Assembly (NCBI GenBank): GCA_005116835.1
Contig: SWDM01000024.1
Coordinates: 174,943-238,942, forward strand
Direction: 5' to 3'
Origin: Nitrospira sp.
GTDB taxonomy: Bacteria > Nitrospirota > Nitrospiria > Nitrospirales > Nitrospiraceae
Length of the DNA stretch: 64,000 bases
Shown: piece by piece, positions 16,198 to 24,377 of the stretch
Position numbering within the stretch: the stretch's first letter is position 1
Layout: every line of letters starts with the position of its first letter
Translations under genes and position numbers: made by a program
The notes under the pieces: generated by a model
Seen by the model: the letters and a program-made list of their open reading frames with translations, nothing else
The model's database searches: none
Told to the model about the DNA's origin: nothing

Positions 16198-16217
16198 CCC
16201 CGCTCTTCCGAGCGGGG
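16198..16217. terminator. G+C-rich hairpin, second of a pair
   Basis: CCCCGCTC-TTCC-GAGCGGGG, a perfect 8-base stem with the same TTCC loop as the hairpin at 16124. See that entry. Confidence 0.5.
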
Positions 16218-16254
16218 TATCCTGGCAGATCTTCATGAACGGGCCTGCGTGTAT

Positions 16255-16260
16255 TATAAT
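16255..16260 (+). promoter_or_regulatory. Perfect -10 element TATAAT
   Basis: TATAAT at 16255-16260 lies 36 bases before the ATG at 16297. The sequence 17 bases upstream (TTCATG, 16232-16237) is a poor -35 match. It is the likely promoter of the gene at 16297. Confidence 0.45.
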
Positions 16261-16296
16261 GAGAACACGCGTGACGACTCAGGGAGAGGAGACCCC

Positions 16297-16569
16297 ATGA
16301 CCCCGCGGCATCAGCATCTCTTGCGCATCTGTCGAGAGGCACTCGTAGGTGGATGGACCGCACAGTCAACCGGTGAAAAACTGCTCACCGCACTCATTCT
16401 CAATCGCGGAGACTGGCTCAGTGAGATGGGGTACACGATGGCCGATGCCATCGATCGCGTGGGTCTAGACTGGATCGCGCTCATTCCCGACGTGGCCAAG
16501 ACCCTCCGAGAAGAAGGCCAGATTCCCGACACAATTCCCACCCTCCGTTCATCGGCCACCACACAGTGA
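16297..16569 (+). CDS. Hypothetical protein, 90 aa
   Basis: ATG 16297 follows GGGAGAGGAGACCCC and a TATAAT box. The product is helical (HLLRICREALVGGWTAQSTG, then LLTALILNRGDWLSEM) with a MADAIDRVGLDWIALIPDVAK segment. It looks like a complete small cytoplasmic protein. No family recognised. It is transcribed alone, convergent to the transfer-region genes that end at 16743. Confidence 0.55.
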   Translation: MTPRHQHLLRICREALVGGWTAQSTGEKLLTALILNRGDWLSEMGYTMADAIDRVGLDWIALIPDVAKTLREEGQIPDTIPTLRSSATTQ

Positions 16570-16742
16570 CCGATCTCACAACTGTGCCACGCGGGATGTC
16601 CCCCCATGAAGGCATAGGGTCACCATCGCATCAACTGATCTCGCACCGACCTCTGTCTTCACACAGAGAGACATTGCACTCCGCCGCTAAAGACGGACGC
16701 ACCAGGCGCGAGGGTGTCGAGGATTCGAACCGCAGAGGGAGG

Positions 16743-17480
16743 TTAATACCGATCGTAGAGAATATTCTTCCGATGCTCTTCGGCAGCCTTGATCTGACCG
16801 ATATAGCAATAGTAATAGGGAATGACCAATCCCACTACCGTGACCGCAAACGCCAACCAGCTAGAGGCAATCAAGACTTCGCGCAGATGAATCATCCAGT
16901 CTTGGACGATCACCGCAGACTCATCGCTCATGACCGGTCGAAACACAGGCCAGACCACCGCAAATGCCTTCTGTACCGATGCAGGTGTGATGACCGACTG
17001 CAGCGTGTGAAAGACAATAAAGAGCAAGATAATCTTGATCGCCTGGCAGACCCACAGGGCTTGATACAAATAATCGATTGAGCGCCGACAGACCGCCCCA
17101 TAGTAGCAATGCCCCAGATTCTTTCCCAGCATCCAGTTAAAATGGAGCCCGTAGCCGACTCCCATCGTCAACGCCATCAGGACCCCGAACCACGTCGGCT
17201 CCCAACTGCCAAAGATCGGCATGATCCCCCACATGACGGCGACGGCGAAGGGAATACCCACGAGGTTACATAACCCATCTAACAACACCGCGTGAAATCC
17301 CACTTCCGAATATGCAAACTTCCGATCGAGGAGCATCATATGCGTCGGCAGCGACCGCCCCATTTTTTCCACAATTGATAATTCCTGGATTTCACTGATC
17401 GCCGTGATCAAACTACGCTGGTCCGTCTTGACATTACTCTCCGCAAACAGCGGGCCCCGCTTGGAATTCCGTTCAGCCAT
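16743..17480 (-). CDS. Polytopic membrane protein of the transfer region, 245 aa
   Basis: At least four hydrophobic segments are visible: about 65-85 (LLDGLCNLVGIPFAVAVMWG), 95-115, 140-160 (CQAIKIILLFIVFHTL) and 205-230 (LAFAVTVVGLVIPYYYCYIG). The N-terminal 55 residues are cytoplasmic-looking and the C-terminus is basic. It is the last gene of the minus-strand block that holds the HD protein, TraN and the NusG-like gene. It could be the membrane partner for the soluble coupling ATPase encoded at 61106, but this is only a guess. Confidence 0.6.
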   Translation of the reverse strand: MAERNSKRGPLFAESNVKTDQRSLITAISEIQELSIVEKMGRSLPTHMMLLDRKFAYSEVGFHAVLLDGLCNLVGIPFAVAVMWGIMPIFGSWEPTWFGVLMALTMGVGYGLHFNWMLGKNLGHCYYGAVCRRSIDYLYQALWVCQAIKIILLFIVFHTLQSVITPASVQKAFAVVWPVFRPVMSDESAVIVQDWMIHLREVLIASSWLAFAVTVVGLVIPYYYCYIGQIKAAEEHRKNILYDRY

Positions 17481-17483
17481 GCG

Positions 17484-17732
17484 CTACACCAACCCTATGA
17501 CATGCATGAGCGGATGGACATAGGCCGTCACCAGCGCGAGCAAGAAGAAGACAATCGCCAGACCGAGACGTTGCCGATACGCCCCACACCAATAACATCC
17601 GGACAGCAAGGTCACGGTCAGTAACCGCAGTGGCACCCCAACCAGAAATCGTTCAGCCACGACGTTCCACCAGAAAAGATAGGCCTCTTCAGACACATAC
17701 TCCAATGGATTCAGCCACGTGAACCAGTCCAT
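17484..17732 (-). CDS. Small two-helix membrane protein, 82 aa
   Basis: Start ATG 17732 follows AGGGGATC. Hydrophobic stretches lie at about residues 30-47 (FLVGVPLRLLTVTLLSGC) and 57-80 (LGLAIVFFLLALVTAYVHPLM). Cys residues flank the first helix end (CYWCG). It sits between the HD-domain protein (9 bases upstream) and the larger membrane protein (3 bases downstream), so the three are one operon. No family recognised. Confidence 0.6.
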   Translation of the reverse strand: MDWFTWLNPLEYVSEEAYLFWWNVVAERFLVGVPLRLLTVTLLSGCYWCGAYRQRLGLAIVFFLLALVTAYVHPLMHVIGLV

Positions 17733-17741
17733 GATCCCCTG

Positions 17742-19100
17742 TTACCGCACATGCCGGACGTCTGTAATGAGAGACAACAGTCCTTCTTTACGCCCTTCAA
17801 ACTGGGTATGCACGTCGCCAAACGCGTCTTTCTTGACCGGGATAAGATACAGTCGCTTGGTATTGGCCCGTTTGGCCATCACCAGATGATAGAACCGACC
17901 GTAGTACCCCTCCCCGACATCCTCTCCCAGGAAGTGCTGTGTGCGTAAAGACCCCACCAATCGACGCAACATCGGCTCCCGATCATCGGCACGAATCAAC
18001 CCCAATTCCACCACACCTTTTTTCTTGGCCAATTGCCGGGCCGCATCAAGCAACACATCGGGGACAATGTACACCACGTCTTTATAGGAGACCGCCTCCC
18101 AGGTATTGCTGCGCTTCACCACATTCACACGGAGGCTCACCACCTGGAGCAACTCAGGGATCTGACACCATTGCTCGAAAGGCTGAACGCTTAGCCCCCC
18201 TTCCTGCTGGGATAACTCATATTGCCGCGCCCGCTCATCCGCCTGTTTCAAGAGCACATCCAGTGCATTATTGCTGCCCCGATGATGGGCGACAATCGCA
18301 TTGATCGCTTCATTCAGCCACGAGATATCTCGCCCTTGAAAACACTTCTGTACCTGAACCGCGCTGGCCGCCGTATGATCGCCCATCGTATACACGGTCG
18401 CTGTACGAAACGCGGGCGCCTTCCCTAAATCATGTCCAATGGCCGCCACGAGTACCTTGGGAATCAAGGGTCGATAATCTCGATAGGTCTCTTTGAGAAT
18501 TTTTAACGCAAAATCGATAACATGAAAGGTATGGTCTTTGAGGGTCACACGCAACAGCGCCTGACGCACCGGATACAACTCGCCGGCTTCATGATCCCGT
18601 TCAGGGGCAATCACCACCAGCGACGGACACTCCCCATGTTGCTCGAGAAATTGCAGCATCGCCACGATCGGGTCGTAGACCTGCTGCGCGCGCAATATCC
18701 CTTCATGCGGCGTGACGAACGCCTGCATAAATTCCGTGAAGGCATACCGTGAACGACCCGGTTCCGTCGACGTTGATTCTGGTGACGCAGAAGAGATCGT
18801 CGATACGGACGTCGGCAGCGGGAGAGAGGACAGAGGCTCCAACGAGGGCGAGGCTGGAGGATCCCCCACCAACGCCTCCGGCGACGCGACACGCCCAGCG
18901 ATCGCGCCCTCAACGACGGGATCCCGCGCACTAGACCCCGACGGGACGGCAGCCGGAGTCGGGGTATTATGGGGTAGCCAGACGGCCTTCGCCAACTCGA
19001 CCAACTCAATCGTAAACGGTTCAACGGGCAAGCGCGTCGGCTCGTCGAGGGCTCGACTCACGAACCGGTCTGTGACGGATTGCAGGACGGCCGGCCACAT
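17742..19100 (-). CDS. HD-domain protein, candidate MobH-like relaxase
   Basis: 452 residues. Residues 50-115 are a Pro/Ser/Ala linker. The HD core runs from about 185: H190/H193 (LKDHTFHVIDF), H223-D224 (VAAIGHDLGK), H242 (MGDHTAAS), H272-H273 (IVAHHRGSNN) and D288, a two-metal HD arrangement. The C-terminal 150 residues contain a YKDVVYIVPDVLLDAARQL block and basic stretches resembling a winged-helix. MobH relaxases (R27/SXT TraI) have an HD-type N-terminal domain, and no other relaxase is visible here, so this could be the nicking enzyme. It could also be a nucleotide hydrolase. It starts 3 bases after the NusG-like gene. Confidence 0.6.
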   Translation of the reverse strand: MWPAVLQSVTDRFVSRALDEPTRLPVEPFTIELVELAKAVWLPHNTPTPAAVPSGSSARDPVVEGAIAGRVASPEALVGDPPASPSLEPLSSLPLPTSVSTISSASPESTSTEPGRSRYAFTEFMQAFVTPHEGILRAQQVYDPIVAMLQFLEQHGECPSLVVIAPERDHEAGELYPVRQALLRVTLKDHTFHVIDFALKILKETYRDYRPLIPKVLVAAIGHDLGKAPAFRTATVYTMGDHTAASAVQVQKCFQGRDISWLNEAINAIVAHHRGSNNALDVLLKQADERARQYELSQQEGGLSVQPFEQWCQIPELLQVVSLRVNVVKRSNTWEAVSYKDVVYIVPDVLLDAARQLAKKKGVVELGLIRADDREPMLRRLVGSLRTQHFLGEDVGEGYYGRFYHLVMAKRANTKRLYLIPVKKDAFGDVHTQFEGRKEGLLSLITDVRHVR

Positions 19101-19103
19101 CCG

Positions 19104-19538
19104 CTAGCCTCTCCACGCTTCCGGAACTGGAATCGGTTCGACGGACTCCACCGTCAACGTCATCGTCATCAGTCGTCCGAACAGAACAATCTCAAGCTGA
19201 ATGGTCTCACCAGACGTCGACCGAATAATGCCCGACACTCCGCGATAGTGCCCGGACACGACCCGCACCATCTCGCCCACCTGGTTCGATGGAGGAACGG
19301 TCGGCATCGTCACCGGACGTTCAAAGTCCGTTCCGGCAACAGGGAACACTTTCACCACACTCCGTAGGCCTCTGACCTGCGTATGCCGCACAGGCGTTAA
19401 GGACACCACGAGATAGCCCGGAATCCGCTGGTCAATCAGCGTACAGCCCAGACGATATAGTTCTCGCACCAGCCGATCGACCCCTCCACCGCCGACTTCA
19501 ATCGCATAGACCGCCGATTGAGCGAGTTCCACTGCCAT
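19104..19538 (-). CDS. NusG/RfaH-like transcription elongation factor
   Basis: 144 residues. Residues 10-60 match the NGN fold layout (YAIEVGGGGVDRLVRELYRLG, then IPGYLVVSL) and residues 85-137 are a KOW domain: GEMVRVVSGHYRGVSGIIRS, then LEIVLFGRLMTMTLTVESVEPI. NusG paralogues of this kind bind RNA polymerase and let it read through terminators over long operons. RBS AAGGAG is strong. The gene lies inside the transfer region between the transglycosylase and the HD protein. Its length is shorter than NusG (about 180) but close to RfaH (162). See the NusA-like gene at 24378. Confidence 0.8.
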   Translation of the reverse strand: MAVELAQSAVYAIEVGGGGVDRLVRELYRLGCTLIDQRIPGYLVVSLTPVRHTQVRGLRSVVKVFPVAGTDFERPVTMPTVPPSNQVGEMVRVVSGHYRGVSGIIRSTSGETIQLEIVLFGRLMTMTLTVESVEPIPVPEAWRG

Positions 19539-19570
19539 GCGTTGCTCCTTTCGGTTCGGTCACGCCGTGG

Positions 19571-20164
19571 TCAACGCGTCACCCGTTGCCGGTCATGTAC
19601 CACCGGCTCTAACACGTGCAACGCGTTGAACACTTTCCAACTATATTCTTTGACATGCCGAGACCCGTTGTAGTGCCCGACCGCTTCCCAGGTCTCATGG
19701 AACCGGTTGACTTGTTGCCGGAGAATAAAGGCCGCCCAATAGAGGTTGACGCAGGGATCCAAGAACACGACAGGATGCAACCCATAGGTCTTGGCATGCT
19801 GACTGTTGATCTGCGCCATCCCAACATCAAAGTTTTTCCCCTCGGCCCAAAGTTTCGACACCACGCGACGAGCGTCGGTCAGTGACAGAATCCCCTGTGA
19901 ATGGCCTTTCCCATTTATGTTGACCGACACCGCATAGGGATTCCCCTTCGCCTCCACATACACCAGGGCCTCAAGAATCCGGGGAGACAGCACATAGCGC
20001 GTCCCCGCCTGCGCCACGCACGAATGGTTCACATACCAATACGGGTCCTGCAGATGCGGCGAGATCTCCTCGGCGTGAGTCACTCGAGCGCCCACCACGT
20101 GGACACCACAGAGCAACACCATGAAGCCTGCGATCCACGACGTCACTTTCCGACCCCTGGCCAT
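19571..20164 (-). CDS. Lytic transglycosylase of the transfer apparatus
   Basis: 197 residues from ATG 20164 (RBS GGGGAG). A signal peptide is visible (SWIAGFMVLLCGVHVVG, cleavage near HAEE). The SLT/goose-lysozyme-like fold shows in SPRILEALVYVEAKGNPYAV (catalytic Glu in YVEAKG), SQGILSL, FDVGMAQINSQH and NLYWAAFILRQQ, followed by GHYNGSR. It corresponds to VirB1/P19/Orf169-type enzymes that open peptidoglycan for the channel. The start is next to the TraN stop. Confidence 0.88.
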   Translation of the reverse strand: MARGRKVTSWIAGFMVLLCGVHVVGARVTHAEEISPHLQDPYWYVNHSCVAQAGTRYVLSPRILEALVYVEAKGNPYAVSVNINGKGHSQGILSLTDARRVVSKLWAEGKNFDVGMAQINSQHAKTYGLHPVVFLDPCVNLYWAAFILRQQVNRFHETWEAVGHYNGSRHVKEYSWKVFNALHVLEPVVHDRQRVTR

Positions 20165-20166
20165 CG

Positions 20167-22044
20167 CTAACAACTCCCCGTTGCCGCACAGATCCTGGTC
20201 GTCATGGAATTCGTGATACCCACGGGATCGATCGAGGCACTGACGTTCGAATACCACTCACTAAAATCGATCAGACTCCAATTGATCGCGGTGAACTGCG
20301 CGACCGAAAACCCATCGCAAATGGGCGCATCCGCCGTCCCCCACGTCATCCCGAGTTGCGGTTGCCCCTGGTCGTGAATCATGCGGGCGAGTTGAGAGGT
20401 GTAGGAGCAATACACTTCCTCTTTCCGCAGACAAATCCCAAAAGGCCCAGTCGTGACGCAATGGTCACCGATATAATGTGATTTTTTAAATTGGCGATCC
20501 TTCGCGAGTTGGATTTCTTCATCCGTACAACTGCCGATCAGCGTACTGGGATCCGTATTGCAACAATTGACGATCACCGAGCCGAGGGTGTCGTAATCAC
20601 AGGACATCCGGGCGCCAGTGAAAATCCGTAGCGTAGCGGGATCCCAATCGTTCTTAATTGAGTCGAGCATGGCCAACCAGGTCGCCGCATTGGCTAAATT
20701 CGTATTGGGAGGAGTGCTGGCATCGACACAGAAGGGCACAAGACTATCCGGTGCCCCGCAGGTCGTACATTGCCGCACCACGGTTTCGGCAGTGCAGACC
20801 GATCCCCCTGGACAGGACATTGTATTGGTGTACGTATCACACCCGCCAGGAAGGGGACTCGTGCAGACTGAACTCGTTTGACTGCAGTTTCGTTGGAGCA
20901 ACGGCGCGCAGGTATTAGGCCCGAGGCCCTGATACCCATAGGACTCGGTTCGATCCCAACAGGAATTCAGCGGAAACGTGGCGGGAGGAGGAAGGACTAA
21001 GACTGTCCCCGTATCCGTCGTCACTGATCGCGGCACAGTATCGTTGCAGGTCGATGAAATTAACGACCAGGTCGCCCGCAGGCCGCCGCAGCCATCACTG
21101 ATGACATCTTTTCGAATATGATAAAAGCCCGTCCCACTATTGAGCCGGGCCCAGCCCCCTTGGTCACCTGCAGCAGAACAACCTAAGACTTCCCATACGG
21201 CCCCCAATGGCACATTCCCTGTCCAGGTCCCGCAGCCCGGGCCTCCATCTCCCTGCACCGTGATATTCACCGATATCCCGCTCTGCACCACAATCTCATC
21301 CGAAGCCAGCCCGGGATCGGGAGCCGTAAAGGTGTAGAGCGAATACCACCCCCAGACGCTGCCATGGCCCCGGCCAATCAGCGCCTCATAATTATTGCCA
21401 CCCAGACTGCGTAAAGACACAAACACGCTGTGCGGAGTCGACCATCCCACAGTTGGAAGAGGAGACGGAACTGTCAGTGTGTAGTTCAGTGTTCTGGCAG
21501 TCGTGACTACTGTAATCTGACAGATGGACATGGCAGAGCCCGGCACGGTGCATGTTTCCGTACTGGGAGGACCTTCAGACCAGGCATTACACGTGCGCAC
21601 ATCCGTACACGATTCCGTGACCGGCGGAGCGGTCACCGAAGCCGCCACAGTCGCTGAGGTCAACACCGGCGCGCTGGTCGTCAGATTCCACCCTTGCACA
21701 GCGGTCCGCGTACTCTGCAACTCGCCCATACGAGGATCGGTTGCGGCCGCCGTCGCCCCATCGTTATTCAGGGCACTCACATCACCCGTTGTATTGAAAT
21801 ACGATTCCTGTGGGGCACCGGAACACCCTCCCGTCTGACAGGTCGGAGAGCCTCCGTACTGCGGCACGCTCCCGATCGTAGACTGAATCATCCCAGGCGC
21901 GGCAGCTCCAGAAGTATGCGATCCTTCGCACTGGGCCAGTACATACATGTCCGTCATGCCACCGCAATGCGCTCCCTGAGCCAGACTGCCAGGCAGCACC
22001 AACACGAACGCAACTCCAATACTGCAGACCACCCGCTTCCACAT
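20167..22044 (-). CDS. traN: TraN-like mating-pair stabilisation protein
   Basis: 625 residues with a signal peptide (RVVCSIGVAFVLVLPGSLAQ). The mature protein is very rich in Cys, especially in the last 250 residues (CTTCGAPDSLVPFCVD, CCNTDPSTLIGSC, GPFGICLRKEEVYC, MTTRICAATGSC). The end pattern (KSHYIGDHC, CLRKEEVYCSY, QGQPQLGM, GMTWGTADAPICDGF) is the conserved TraN C-terminus. TraN is an outer-membrane adhesin in F-type systems that holds donor and recipient together. The first 350 residues differ strongly from F TraN, as expected for the part that recognises the recipient. Confidence 0.88.
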   Translation of the reverse strand: MWKRVVCSIGVAFVLVLPGSLAQGAHCGGMTDMYVLAQCEGSHTSGAAAPGMIQSTIGSVPQYGGSPTCQTGGCSGAPQESYFNTTGDVSALNNDGATAAATDPRMGELQSTRTAVQGWNLTTSAPVLTSATVAASVTAPPVTESCTDVRTCNAWSEGPPSTETCTVPGSAMSICQITVVTTARTLNYTLTVPSPLPTVGWSTPHSVFVSLRSLGGNNYEALIGRGHGSVWGWYSLYTFTAPDPGLASDEIVVQSGISVNITVQGDGGPGCGTWTGNVPLGAVWEVLGCSAAGDQGGWARLNSGTGFYHIRKDVISDGCGGLRATWSLISSTCNDTVPRSVTTDTGTVLVLPPPATFPLNSCWDRTESYGYQGLGPNTCAPLLQRNCSQTSSVCTSPLPGGCDTYTNTMSCPGGSVCTAETVVRQCTTCGAPDSLVPFCVDASTPPNTNLANAATWLAMLDSIKNDWDPATLRIFTGARMSCDYDTLGSVIVNCCNTDPSTLIGSCTDEEIQLAKDRQFKKSHYIGDHCVTTGPFGICLRKEEVYCSYTSQLARMIHDQGQPQLGMTWGTADAPICDGFSVAQFTAINWSLIDFSEWYSNVSASIDPVGITNSMTTRICAATGSC

Positions 22045-22054
22045 GCCTAGCTCC

Positions 22055-22546
22055 TCAACGAATAATTGACTCAGCGCTCGAGTAACTACCTAATTGTGGC
22101 ACGTCAGGGTCTCGCGAAAACCCGTCGGGCACCCCCACCCCTGGCAGGCGAGACGCTGCATTAGGCCTCGACTCCTCATGCGACGCTGCCGTCGCACCGA
22201 CAGCGGAATTCCGAAAAGGCTGTTCCGGCTCAAAAACAATCGCAGTTCCAGTCACGAGGAGCTGTGTCATACCCAGTCCTTTGGAACTCACTGCCACCAC
22301 CGAGATGCGCAGATCAATCACGGCATCCCCACCTAAATCCTTCGCCGCTCGCTGCACCTTCTCGATCGCACTCTGCAGCGCCGAAATAATCGGACGATCG
22401 TACGTACTCGCACGACCACCCAGGACATCCACCACCTTGGTCACCCAGTCCCGCCAGGTTGCAATACCCACCGTCTGAAATTGAATGACAGCATTCAATG
22501 CCCGGTAGCGACGACCTGGGTAAATCGGCATCGTAAGAGTTTGCAT
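22055..22546 (-). CDS. YbjQ/UPF0145-like domain protein
   Basis: 163 residues, RBS GGAGGGGGGAG. Residues 40-110 follow the YbjQ pattern: LGGRASTYDRPIISALQSAI, a KDLGGDAVIDLRISV block and MTQLLVTGTAIVF. The family forms pentameric beta-strand assemblies of unknown function. The last 50 residues are a Pro/Ser/Ala tail with no match. It lies between TraN and a coiled-coil lipoprotein, so it is co-expressed with transfer genes. Confidence 0.7.
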   Translation of the reverse strand: MQTLTMPIYPGRRYRALNAVIQFQTVGIATWRDWVTKVVDVLGGRASTYDRPIISALQSAIEKVQRAAKDLGGDAVIDLRISVVAVSSKGLGMTQLLVTGTAIVFEPEQPFRNSAVGATAASHEESRPNAASRLPGVGVPDGFSRDPDVPQLGSYSSAESIIR

Positions 22547-22556
22547 CTCCCCCCTC

Positions 22557-23618
22557 CTACTTCATTGATGTGGGCACCGGCGGGACAACAATCACTGAAC
22601 CTGGCGCAGGAATCCCTGGAAATGAACTGATCGTGCTGAGGTTCTGTAGTTTTGGGAACGGTGCCGCCATCGCTTCCCCTGCATGACTGGATCCTGTCGC
22701 AGGGACCGGCACCGACATAGCCGTCGGCGCTGGGGCCTCAGGACCTTTCTTCTGCACCGGACGAATCTTCCCAAAGAGTTCCTTTAATTGTTCCCATCGA
22801 CTTGTCGAAACAGTACCGTCAGATGTCGGCGCCCCCACATCAAAAGATGTCGGAGAGACACCCGACTCCAGCGGCTTGACAAGCGCACCGACGACAGCTG
22901 GTGAAATCGCAGTCGTTGGTTCCCCAGATCCCGATGTGATCGGAACCACTAGAGACGGTTGAGGGGCGAGAGGAGTCACTGGACTCCCAACAGTCGGCAC
23001 CTCACTCATGACACTCCCTGGCGGGGGCAGAGCTGAACTCACGGACTGGACGTCTGTATGGATGCGATCTCCGGGCGTCTCCTTCGAGCCATGCGCCTCA
23101 GTCTCAGGGCTCTCAACAGACATAGGCGGCCGTTTCATACCCGCACTGGCCATCCTCTTATTCGCATCAGCGACGTTCCTCGCGGTCTGTTTGGTGACTC
23201 GCATCAGTTGCTCGACCCGATTCGCCAGCATGTGATTGGTTTCAGACAACGTCGCGACCTCTGAAATCACCTGGCTAAAATGGTCCGTCACCGTCCCCAT
23301 TTGATGTTGCTGTTCCTTCAGGATATTGCCCTGGCCCTCGACTTTATTGCCCATCGCCTGAATGTCGGCTTTCGTCGAACGCACGGCCTGCAAGATCGAG
23401 TCGAGCTGACCCTTGAGAGTGCCCTGATCCACCGTCATCCGTTGATAGGCCAAACGAATATCCTCGACCCGCTTGGACAGATCGGATTGTTCCGATTCCC
23501 ATGTTTCTTTCACGTCCAACAAATGACTGTGCTTGCCCTCCAGGTCCTTGTAATCCCCCAACCCCACACACCCCTGCGTCGTGAGAGCCATCAGCACCAC
23601 ACCCAACCACTTTTTCAT
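22557..23618 (-). CDS. Coiled-coil lipoprotein of the transfer region
   Basis: 353 residues from ATG 23618 (AAGGAGG seven bases upstream). The N-terminus KKWLGVVLMALTTQGCVGLGDY is a lipoprotein signal with lipobox TQGC. Residues 25-145 have heptads of a long coiled coil (LSKRVEDIRLAYQRM, IQAMGNKVEGQGNILKEQQH). From about 150 the protein is rich in Pro, Ser, Thr and Val with no folded domain obvious. It may bridge membranes or contact peptidoglycan. The family is not known to me. Confidence 0.65.
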   Translation of the reverse strand: MKKWLGVVLMALTTQGCVGLGDYKDLEGKHSHLLDVKETWESEQSDLSKRVEDIRLAYQRMTVDQGTLKGQLDSILQAVRSTKADIQAMGNKVEGQGNILKEQQHQMGTVTDHFSQVISEVATLSETNHMLANRVEQLMRVTKQTARNVADANKRMASAGMKRPPMSVESPETEAHGSKETPGDRIHTDVQSVSSALPPPGSVMSEVPTVGSPVTPLAPQPSLVVPITSGSGEPTTAISPAVVGALVKPLESGVSPTSFDVGAPTSDGTVSTSRWEQLKELFGKIRPVQKKGPEAPAPTAMSVPVPATGSSHAGEAMAAPFPKLQNLSTISSFPGIPAPGSVIVVPPVPTSMK

Positions 23619-23648
23619 GATCATGCCTCCTTGTGAACGTTCGCCTGA

Positions 23649-24362
23649 TTACGCGCGCCCGTCGTGCTGCCGGACCAACTTGGCCACTTCGCCGCGGGCC
23701 TCATACGGCGTATTCGTGAGACGGGCGCCATGCTGAATAATGCGATGAAGATCCACGACAAACGTGGCCACCGTCTTCAATTCTTCCATGCACGTTTCGA
23801 GGGACTGCGATTCCATACGCAATCGGATCAACGATTCATCGAGCCCCCGAATCAAGGGAGCCAACCGCGCGGTATCCTGAACGCGCGGCACAATCACAAT
23901 GGCGTCGCGACGCGACGCCATCTTCACACGTTCCTGAATGTCCCCAATCGGTTCCCGCCACCGATATTCGACGTCGGAGACGCCTAGCCGTCGCAGGACA
24001 TCTTTGATCCGCTGCGCCACGCCCTCCACTTTCATCATGATGGACTGCGCCTCGTCAAAGGGCACCCGACTCCCAGCCCCTCGTCGGACACGCTGCATCA
24101 CTTTGTCAAAGGAAAAGAGCATGGAGGACAACATCCAGCCTTCTTGTGTCTTATTGATCAACAGGATCGAATCTGGATCCTTCACACGGAACACGCGATC
24201 GGCAATTTGCTCATCCGGAGACCGGCGTGGCGCGCCGCCTCCCTGGTGCGCGCGCTGAGGCGCAAGGTCCATCACGGCCTGTCCAGGTTTATGCCCATTC
24301 CTCGACGGATCCCCTCCCGTAATGACTGCTGCTGACCTGTCCTGCTGTCCACCCTGTGGCAT
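23649..24362 (-). CDS. Hypothetical cytoplasmic protein, 237 aa
   Basis: ATG 24362 with RBS GAAGGAGGAGCG, 15 bases after the stop of the NusA-like gene. Residues 1-50 are polar and disordered-looking. The rest is an alpha/beta domain with IADRVFRVKDPDSILLINKT, a helical middle and IVIVPRVQDTARLAPLIRGL. No signal peptide. No known family. Tight linkage to the NusA-like gene suggests a shared task, but the sequence does not say which. Confidence 0.55.
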   Translation of the reverse strand: MPQGGQQDRSAAVITGGDPSRNGHKPGQAVMDLAPQRAHQGGGAPRRSPDEQIADRVFRVKDPDSILLINKTQEGWMLSSMLFSFDKVMQRVRRGAGSRVPFDEAQSIMMKVEGVAQRIKDVLRRLGVSDVEYRWREPIGDIQERVKMASRRDAIVIVPRVQDTARLAPLIRGLDESLIRLRMESQSLETCMEELKTVATFVVDLHRIIQHGARLTNTPYEARGEVAKLVRQHDGRA

Positions 24363-24377
24363 CTCGCTCCTCCTTCT

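Noticed and set aside
15611..16369. Long minus-strand ORF (252 codons) across the hairpin pair
   Set aside because: It overlaps the ParR-like gene and the gene at 16297, has no ribosome-binding site, and its composition (Arg, Trp, Cys, Ser) is that of a shadow frame.
16712..16740. Possible 3' tRNA fragment or attachment site (GGATTCGAACC on the plus strand)
   Set aside because: The flanking bases do not pair as a T stem and there is no integrase or second copy in the window.
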